Positions 45,235 to 45,445 of a DNA stretch of 45,445 bases are shown piece after piece (within the stretch, counting starts at the first letter, position 1; each line of letters opens with the position of its first letter). Made by a program: the position numbers and the translations under genes. Source of the DNA: Helicobacter sp. 10-6591 (GTDB lineage: Bacteria; Campylobacterota; Campylobacteria; Campylobacterales; Helicobacteraceae). The stretch lies in NCBI RefSeq assembly GCF_003288805.1, contig NZ_NHYK01000014.1, forward strand, positions 1 through 45,445, written 5' to 3'. A model generated the notes under the pieces. That model saw nothing but the letters and a program-made list of their open reading frames with translations, searched no databases and was not told the DNA's origin.

Positions 45235-45445
45235 TGAAAGAATGGGATTATCCAGAAGTGGGCGTAAAAAATAGCTATCTACTTTATCACGAAGAGCTTG
45301 AATCGCTTGTGCGCAATATCAAGGGGCTAAAGAGAATCCGCTTTTTTATGACATTTGGAGAATCTTATCTTACACATATGAAATGCCTAGAAAATGTAGG
45401 GCTTTTGCGTGTCGATGAAATAGAGCATAATGGGCAAAAAATCGT
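45204..45445 (+). pseudogene. second, partial copy of the dehydrogenase gene
   Basis: In frame with ATG 45234, the text RWRDVTPLALMKEWDYPEV corresponds to QWQDIAPLDLMKEWEYPEV of the complete gene (36641-36694 region). From 45234 to the window end, the sequence matches 36665-36876 at 205 of 212 positions without gaps. The last 105 bases are identical. Upstream of 45234 the likeness falls sharply. The copy has no start codon, begins inside the truncated hydrolase gene, and continues beyond the window. Confidence 0.93.

Noticed and set aside
37343-45236. Transposon or insertion sequence around the island
   Set aside because: No transposase, terminal inverted repeat or short target duplication was found. 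The boundary is a long partial gene repeat.
1-45445. CRISPR array
   Set aside because: No regularly spaced repeats of 23-40 bases with unique spacers were seen, nor any cas genes.

Overview
The window looks like a chromosomal segment of a Helicobacter, probably a non-pylori (enterohepatic-type) species. The reasons are a 514-residue FlaB-type flagellin behind a sigma-54 promoter, gene orders that match H. pylori as I remember it (topA-flaB-maf; aroQ-pepQ; rodA / rluD-FN3 lipoprotein-trmB-ftsE-ftsX-envC-flaG-fliD-fliS-fliT), the low GC content, and homopolymeric G and C tracts at surface-type genes. No database search was run. All family names come from motifs and memory.

Layout. 1-7.5 kb: the end of a thioredoxin-like gene, lpxK, bcp, a putative outer-membrane protein behind a G9 tract, an unknown gene, YejE- and YejB-type peptide permeases, and topA. 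7.5-11.3 kb: flaB with a sigma-54 promoter and a first Maf (DUF115) flagellin-modification gene. 11.4-13.6 kb: three overlapping genes that resemble pilM, pilN and pilO but have no pilus or secretion genes beside them. 13.6-19.1 kb: an adaptor / RND pump / TolC-type tripartite efflux operon. 19.1-22.6 kb: aroQ, pepQ and a second maf. 22.6-25.7 kb (minus strand): flaG-fliD-fliS-fliT behind a good sigma-28 promoter. 25.8-32.1 kb (minus strand): rluD, an FN3 lipoprotein gene, trmB, ftsE, ftsX and an envC-like gene in a tightly overlapping operon. 32.1-35.7 kb: rodA, a CAU tRNA, a polytopic membrane protein switched OFF by a C10 tract, and yceI. 35.9-37.3 kb: a carboxynorspermidine synthase / saccharopine dehydrogenase-like gene with unusual insertions.

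37.3-45.2 kb is a decayed defence or restriction island. It holds a broken Type III-like DNA methyltransferase gene (start codon ATA, one stop codon, two frameshifts), an intact AAA ATPase with a PD-(D/E)XK-like partner, RhuM, helicase and methyltransferase scars, an intact TcmP-DUF5131 (three-Cys-motif) pair, and a truncated serine hydrolase. The hydrolase is cut off by a second partial copy of the dehydrogenase gene. This copy (45234-45445) matches 36665-36876 at 205 of 212 positions and runs off the window, so the island lies between direct repeats of that gene.

The best candidates for an undescribed system are the ATPase/nuclease-like pair and the TcmP-DUF5131 pair. Both are intact among wrecked restriction genes. 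The clearest regulatory findings are the C10 on/off switch at 33491-33500, the G9 tract just upstream of a TATAAT box at 1951-1959, and the sigma-54 and sigma-28 flagellar promoters.
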